Below, piece by piece: positions 5,858 to 9,478 of a stretch of DNA of 9,478 nucleotides. The translations under genes and the position numbers were made by a program. Numbering within the stretch: position 1 is the stretch's first letter; each line of letters starts with the position of its first letter. The stretch is from RGIG5579 sp045601445 (GTDB lineage Bacteria; Bacillota; Clostridia; Oscillospirales; SIG627). The stretch is from positions 1 to 9,478 of the forward strand of contig JAZRZQ010000123.1 in the NCBI GenBank assembly GCA_045601445.1, written 5' to 3'. Below the pieces are notes generated by a model. It saw nothing but the letters and a program-made list of their open reading frames with translations, searched no databases and was not told the DNA's origin.

Positions 5858-6483
5858 TGGAGGCCTACCGCTGTGTCTGCGGCTTTGCCGAAAGCCGCTT
5901 TGAGGAAAAAAAGAGTGAATTTATCGGACGGGCCATCCCCTGCGAGAGCTGGGAGGAGGCACAGGACTTCGTCGCGCGAGCACGAAAGGATTATCCCGAT
6001 GCCCGCCACCACGTTTCCGCCTTCATCAATCGCGAGGGGAACGTCCAGCGCTTTGACGACGACGGCGAGCCGAAGGGAACGGGCGGCATCCCGATTCTCG
6101 AGGTTCTGAAAAAAGAGGAGCTGTCGGGCGTTTGCGTCGTGGTCACCCGCTTCTTCGGCGGCATTCTGCTCGGTGCGGGCGGGCTTGCCCGTGCGTATGC
6201 CCGTGGCGCGCGCGATGCGATCCACGCGGCGGGGATCTGCCGCTACGAGCGCTTTTTGCGCGTGCGTCTTGCCATCCCGTACCCCTTGTTTGCCAAGGTG
6301 GAGTTCGAATTGGCGCAGAGAAAATATCGCTTGGACGGGAAAGACTTCGGCGAGGCGGTGCAGCTTGACCTGCTCGTCCCCGAGCGCTCCCTTTCGGCAC
6401 TTTCAAGCTTGCTGGACGATCTTTCGGGCGGCAAGATCACAATGGAAACGGTAGGTGATTGCTTTGCCAACGCAGAAAACTGA
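5857..6483 (+). CDS. YigZ/IMPACT family protein
   Basis: A 208-residue cytosolic protein of the YigZ/IMPACT family (UPF0029 N-terminal fold with an EF-G-V-like C-terminal domain). Eukaryotic IMPACT regulates Gcn2; bacterial members are thought to bind nucleic acid or ribosome-related partners, but their function is unsettled. Family signatures: KKSEFIGRA (18-26), ARHHVSAFI (49-57), RFDDDGEPKGTGGIPILEVL (65-84), and VVVTRFFGGILLGAGGLARA (94-113). The C-terminal domain covers about 135-205. The ATG overlaps the topoisomerase stop as ATGA-type coupling: the TGA at 5855-5857 shares its A with the start at 5857. An in-frame TTG one codon earlier is possible. There is no strong Shine-Dalgarno, which fits re-initiation by ribosomes finishing the upstream gene. 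Confidence 0.92.
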   Translation: MEAYRCVCGFAESRFEEKKSEFIGRAIPCESWEEAQDFVARARKDYPDARHHVSAFINREGNVQRFDDDGEPKGTGGIPILEVLKKEELSGVCVVVTRFFGGILLGAGGLARAYARGARDAIHAAGICRYERFLRVRLAIPYPLFAKVEFELAQRKYRLDGKDFGEAVQLDLLVPERSLSALSSLLDDLSGGKITMETVGDCFANAEN

Positions 6484-6922
6484 ACTCGCGCTCGGAGAGT
6501 GGCTTTTGGAGCTCGATCCCCAACAAACTGCCCGCCAATACGAGGCGCTGCCCCCCATCGGCACGAGCGACGTGGGACTTCGGATGTTTCATTACCATCT
6601 CCCGCTTGCCCCGACCGAGTCGGTCGCGTTTTTGCGCTCGCTCGGAATCGATCCGAAAAAGCTCTCCTCGGCAGGCCCTCTGACCGAGCCGGATGAAAAC
6701 GGCGAGGTGCTGTTTTTGGTCAAGGCCCGCTTTTGTGCCAAGGTGTTAAAGGCTCCCTGCAAGGTTCCGCGTCAGAGCGTCGAGCACGCATCTCTCAGCC
6801 TTGTCATCGTGGACGATCCCCGCTCCTTTTCCCCCGCGCTCGCGCCGTTTCCCGCGCCCGAGGCGGAGCTTCGCTTCGTTTTGCCCCTGCCCTTTGACGC
6901 CGCCTTTTTCGATCAATTGTGA
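6464..6922 (+). CDS. Hypothetical protein, 152 residues
   Basis: I do not recognise this family. The reading frame continues the topoisomerase-YigZ unit and overlaps the end of the YigZ gene. I chose the TTG at 6464 (20-base overlap) because AGGTGAT (6453-6459) just upstream matches the 16S anti-Shine-Dalgarno and gives good spacing. A GTG at 6455 would add three residues but lies inside that site. The protein has no signal peptide or membrane segment. It is proline-rich, with a conserved-looking middle (about 38-62 and 81-118: EVLFLVKARFCAKV, then SLVIVDDP) suggestive of a compact alpha/beta fold. Two cysteines (91 and 99) are close together. Base composition and codon style match its neighbours, supporting a real gene. 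It ends 9 bases before the promoter of the next gene. Confidence 0.68.
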   Translation: MPTQKTELALGEWLLELDPQQTARQYEALPPIGTSDVGLRMFHYHLPLAPTESVAFLRSLGIDPKKLSSAGPLTEPDENGEVLFLVKARFCAKVLKAPCKVPRQSVEHASLSLVIVDDPRSFSPALAPFPAPEAELRFVLPLPFDAAFFDQL

Positions 6923-6931
6923 AAGGACTGC

Positions 6932-6960
6932 TTGACAAACCGGGCCGTGCTTTTTATACT
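6932..6960 (+). promoter_or_regulatory. Sigma-A promoter of the ceramidase-like gene
   Basis: The -35 TTGACA (6932-6937) is perfect and the -10 TATACT (6955-6960) is near-consensus, with a 17-bp spacer. Transcription would start near 6967, which falls inside the palindrome at 6964-6984. It begins just after the stop codon of the preceding hypothetical gene, so the ceramidase-like gene is separately controlled. Confidence 0.88.
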
Positions 6961-6963
6961 GAA

Positions 6964-6989
6964 GTCAGCAGGATTCCTGCTGACTTTTT
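6964..6989 (+). terminator. Perfect palindrome with T-run at the transcription start: terminator and/or operator
   Basis: GTCAGCAGGA (6964-6973) and TCCTGCTGAC (6975-6984) form a perfect dyad around a single T, followed by TTTTT (6985-6989). For RNA coming from the topoisomerase unit this is a typical intrinsic terminator. It also spans the predicted +1 of the promoter at 6932-6960, exactly where a repressor operator would block initiation. RNA started there at about 6967 keeps only a six-bp 5' hairpin (AGCAGG/CCTGCT). Confidence 0.85.
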
Positions 6990-7012
6990 CCGTTTTGAGA
7001 GGAGAATAGAAG

Positions 7013-8341
7013 ATGTTTCGTACGGGATTTGCAAGATGTGATATCACCCCGCCGCTCGGCTTTTCGCTGGCGGGCTATTTTGAAAAGCGCATTGCCGACG
7101 GCGTTCGCGATCCGCTCGAGCTGAACGCGGTGGCGTTCGACGACGGAGAAAACAAGGCCGTTCTCATCACAAGCGATTTGATCTACGTGATGGAAAACGT
7201 CGCTACGCGCCTGCGCCGTGAGATCTCCGAGGCTACGGGGATTCGGGAGGACTTCATCTTCACGCAGGGTCTGCATCAGCACACCTCGATTCGTATCGGC
7301 CACAAGGTGCATCTGACCGAGGAGCCGGACCCCAACGACAGCGCGTATCTGACGACCCTTCACCGCAAATTTGTTGACGTGACGCGTCTTGCCATCCGTG
7401 ATCTTGCCGAAAGCCGCATCGGCATCGCCGAGGCAGAAACGGCAGAGCCGATCGCCTTCATCCGCCGTTATCGGATGCGTGACGGCTCGGTTCGCACCAA
7501 TCCCGGAACGGCCAATCCCGACGTGGTCGCACCGGAAGGCAAGGCGGACAATACCGTGCGCCTGATCCGCTTGTTCCGCGAGGGTGCCAAGGACATCGCC
7601 ATTGTCAACTTCTCCACCCATCCCGACACCATCGGCGGCAATCAGTATTCCGCAGACTGGCCGGGCTTCGTTCGCCGTATGACCGAGGCGGATTTGAAGG
7701 ATGTTCACTGCATCCTTGTCAACGGCGCGCAGGGTGACAGCAACCACGTGGATATTTCCAAAAAGCGCATCGTCGATCACGACGCCCGCTACGAGGGCTA
7801 TACCCGCCGTATGGGCCGAATCATCACCGACGTGGTGCTGGAGCTGTGGGAAAACACCGCTCCCGCCGAGGCAGGCAAGGTTTGGGGCAAGGTCAAAATG
7901 GAGTACGTTCCCACCAACCAATCCGGCAAGGAGCGCTTGGAGGAATACCGTGAGATCAACCGTCGCATTCAGTCGGGTGAGATCACCTGGAAGGACGTTT
8001 CGGTTCACCGTGCCGAGGTCGGCCGCGTGCTTCAGCTTCATCGCGAGCTGATCGCCCAAAAGGTCCCCGTCAGCTTTCTCGGAATCGGCAAAATCGTGTT
8101 CGTCGGCTTTGGCGGCGAGCCGTTTATGAAGTATGCCGAAAACGCGCGCGAGGACGGTGCGGGCTTCTACGTCATCACCGCCTGCTGTACCAACGGCGGT
8201 CAGGGCTATCTTCCCACCGAAGAGGCCTACGGGCAGGGAAGCTACGAGGTCTCCAACTCCCGCTTCTCTTCCTGCGTTGAGTCGATGCTCCGCTTGTCAG
8301 CCAAGGAAATGATCGAGACCTACCGCAATCTGATCGGATAA
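7013..8341 (+). CDS. Cytosolic neutral/alkaline ceramidase-superfamily hydrolase
   Basis: A 442-residue protein resembling the catalytic domain of neutral/alkaline non-lysosomal ceramidases, zinc amidohydrolases. The N-terminus GFARCDITPPLGFSLAGY (5-22) with later VRDPL (31-35) is the family signature. Candidate metal ligands are the histidines of QGLHQHT (His88/His90), His203 in FSTHPDTIGG, Glu369 in GFGGEPF, and a tyrosine in GYLPTEEAYGQGSYEV (398-413). NGAQGDSNHVD (237-247) is another family stretch. There is no signal peptide and no C-terminal immunoglobulin-like domain, unlike secreted ceramidases of about 650 residues, so it acts in the cytosol and ceramide is an unlikely substrate. The gene has AGAGGAG before the ATG, its own promoter and flanking terminators, so it is monocistronic. 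The superfamily is confident; the substrate is unknown. Confidence 0.85.
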   Translation: MFRTGFARCDITPPLGFSLAGYFEKRIADGVRDPLELNAVAFDDGENKAVLITSDLIYVMENVATRLRREISEATGIREDFIFTQGLHQHTSIRIGHKVHLTEEPDPNDSAYLTTLHRKFVDVTRLAIRDLAESRIGIAEAETAEPIAFIRRYRMRDGSVRTNPGTANPDVVAPEGKADNTVRLIRLFREGAKDIAIVNFSTHPDTIGGNQYSADWPGFVRRMTEADLKDVHCILVNGAQGDSNHVDISKKRIVDHDARYEGYTRRMGRIITDVVLELWENTAPAEAGKVWGKVKMEYVPTNQSGKERLEEYREINRRIQSGEITWKDVSVHRAEVGRVLQLHRELIAQKVPVSFLGIGKIVFVGFGGEPFMKYAENAREDGAGFYVITACCTNGGQGYLPTEEAYGQGSYEVSNSRFSSCVESMLRLSAKEMIETYRNLIG

Positions 8342-8350
8342 AGAAAAATG

Positions 8351-8380
8351 CCGATTTCCCTCGGGGAATCGGGATTTTTT
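8351..8380. terminator. Bidirectional intrinsic terminator between convergent genes
   Basis: CCGATTTCCC (8351-8360) pairs with GGGGAATCGG (8363-8372) with one G-U wobble and a tight CTCG-type loop. A T-run (8375-8380) follows on the plus strand, and an A-rich run (8341-8348) gives a T-run on the minus strand. It can end both the ceramidase-like transcript and the carboxypeptidase transcript, whose stop codons flank it closely. Confidence 0.9.
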
Positions 8381-8388
8381 ATGTTGAT

Positions 8389-9478
8389 TTAATGCTTGGG
8401 CTTGTGAGAGTTTTTGCGGTGCAGGGATTTGGCGATGCGGTAGGCGGGCAGGCAGATCGCCAAAACCAAAAGCAGGAGAATCATCAGGATCAGAAAAACG
8501 CGGTCCTCGCGGAAGATGCCCGAGATCGCGTCCCAAGCGGATTTCGCACCCTTTTCCAAAGCGCTCTTGACGTGGATGGGAGAACCGTCCCATTCCAGCA
8601 CCAAGGGGTAGGATGCGGCCTGCTCTCCGTTGAAGAGGATCGTTACCTTTCCGACCTCTTTCCCGTCGGCAACCTCTTCGACCGAGATCTCGTCGGGCAG
8701 CTCCAGACGGTAGTCCGGCTCGGCATCCTGACGCAGAAGCATACGGATCTCCTCTCCCACCGCCACGTTCAGCCGTCGGTCGGAGTCGATGATGCCGACC
8801 GAATCCACGCGTTTCCCCTTCTCCATCACGGTTCGCATTTCAAAATTGCGGTAGAGATAGGAGATGAGCGTGTGCGTTTCGACCCAAGCCATATTTTCGT
8901 TGTAATTGCGATTGGTGTCCAAGTTCGCGCCGAGCAAAACGGAAACGTAGGATACGCCGTCCTTTTCGCTGTATGTGGCAAGACAGCGCCCCGCCTGATC
9001 GGTAAAGCCGCTCTTGCCGCCGACGTAAGCGGGCAGATAGTAATCACTGCGCTCGTAATAAATATCGACCGTGTAGCGAAGCTTTCTTTCCTTGTGGCGT
9101 GAGTTGGCGGGAATGGTGTAGCTGCGGGTGGAGATGATCTCACGGAACAGATCGTTCTCCATCGCCGCCTCGAGGATCAGCGCGATGTCGCGCGGGGAGG
9201 AGTAGTGATTGTTTCCGTGCAGACCGTGCGCGTTTTCAAAGTGGGTGTTTTTCAGCCCCAGCGCCGCGGCCTTTTCGTTCATTTTATCAATGAAGGCCTG
9301 CAGATTTTTTCCGCCGAAATGCCAGGCCAAGAGATCGGCCGCATCGCAGTAGGAGTTGAGCATCATACCCGTCAGAACGTCGTATGCGGTCAGCTCCTCA
9401 CCGCGCACGAGCTGCATCTGCACGCCGCCGCCCTCGATGATGTAGGTGAACATCGAGGTAGCGGGGCAGGTGATGATC
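8389..9478 (-). CDS. D-alanyl-D-alanine carboxypeptidase (peptidase S11), partial at N-terminus
   Basis: The frame is open to the right edge, so the signal peptide and the catalytic SxxK motif lie outside the window; the methionine at 9453 is internal. The visible part is a DacA/DacF-type penicillin-binding protein that trims the terminal D-Ala from peptidoglycan stem peptides outside the membrane. It shows the GEELTAYDVLTGMMLNS region, the SxN position, NTHFENAHGLHGNNHYSSPRDIA-like sequence near 9246-9180, and GGKSGFTDQAGRCLA (the KTG motif as KSG, 9015-9007). After a beta-rich C-terminal domain there is one hydrophobic segment (about 8490-8430, VFLILMILLLLVLAI core) and a basic tail, so it is anchored by its C-terminus. 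The SxN motif reads Ser-Tyr-Cys, lacking the usual Asn. It converges on the ceramidase-like gene and shares its terminator. Confidence 0.92.
   Translation of the reverse strand, partial: IITCPATSMFTYIIEGGGVQMQLVRGEELTAYDVLTGMMLNSYCDAADLLAWHFGGKNLQAFIDKMNEKAAALGLKNTHFENAHGLHGNNHYSSPRDIALILEAAMENDLFREIISTRSYTIPANSRHKERKLRYTVDIYYERSDYYLPAYVGGKSGFTDQAGRCLATYSEKDGVSYVSVLLGANLDTNRNYNENMAWVETHTLISYLYRNFEMRTVMEKGKRVDSVGIIDSDRRLNVAVGEEIRMLLRQDAEPDYRLELPDEISVEEVADGKEVGKVTILFNGEQAASYPLVLEWDGSPIHVKSALEKGAKSAWDAISGIFREDRVFLILMILLLLVLAICLPAYRIAKSLHRKNSHKPKH

Noticed and set aside
6965..8059. 364-codon minus-strand open frame opposite the ceramidase-like gene
   Set aside because: Antisense shadow: the plus-strand frame has family motifs, a Shine-Dalgarno and a promoter, whereas this one has none.
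1..9478. CRISPR array, tRNA, rRNA or tandem repeats
   Set aside because: I saw no regularly spaced direct repeats, no tRNA-like cloverleaf and no rRNA sequence on either strand; the repeats present are the single inverted repeats listed as features.

Overview
The window most likely comes from a Gram-positive Firmicute, probably an uncultured Clostridia-type bacterium. This is inferred from strong AGGAG ribosome binding sites, consensus sigma-A promoters with 17-bp spacers, short intrinsic terminators, a moderately GC-rich coding style and the gene families present. I cannot name a species. All ordinary coding space is filled. The only intergenic gaps longer than about 100 bp are 35-184 (IS upstream region plus operon terminator) and 3593-3799 (two divergent promoters).

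Layout. (1) At 1-34 the first 11 codons of an IS30-type transposase run off the left edge on the minus strand. Its upstream region holds a 13-bp inverted repeat that can bury the transposase start codon, and the element's outer end probably lies next to a host terminator. (2) At 141-3667 there is a complete four-gene minus-strand operon with its own promoter and terminator. In transcription order it encodes an FGGY carbohydrate kinase, a CBS-less KpsF/GutQ-like SIS sugar-phosphate isomerase, an archaeal-type triosephosphate isomerase homologue and a long-form YjbQ protein. (3) Diverging from it, at 3726-6922, is a plus-strand unit encoding a divergent GyrB/ParE-type topoisomerase subunit, a YigZ/IMPACT family protein and an unrecognised 152-residue protein, with overlapping gene ends. 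(4) A separate promoter at 6932-6960, nested with a perfect palindrome/terminator, drives a cytosolic protein of the neutral/alkaline ceramidase superfamily (7013-8341). (5) A bidirectional terminator at 8351-8380 separates it from a convergent, partial D-alanyl-D-alanine carboxypeptidase gene with a C-terminal membrane anchor.

How the genes may work together. The kinase, SIS and TIM-like genes look like one sugar-phosphate route: phosphorylation of a ketose followed by two isomerisations. This parallels the kinase/TIM-homologue/RpiB logic of erythritol and L-erythrulose catabolism, but here a SIS isomerase would take the RpiB position. No transporter, aldolase, dehydrogenase or regulator is present, so the substrate is unproven. 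The YjbQ gene as the fourth member is the least explained part. The other genes (topoisomerase, YigZ, carboxypeptidase) are housekeeping-like. The ceramidase-like protein is a candidate for a new cytosolic hydrolase function. I see no CRISPR array, tRNA, rRNA or recognisable phage gene.
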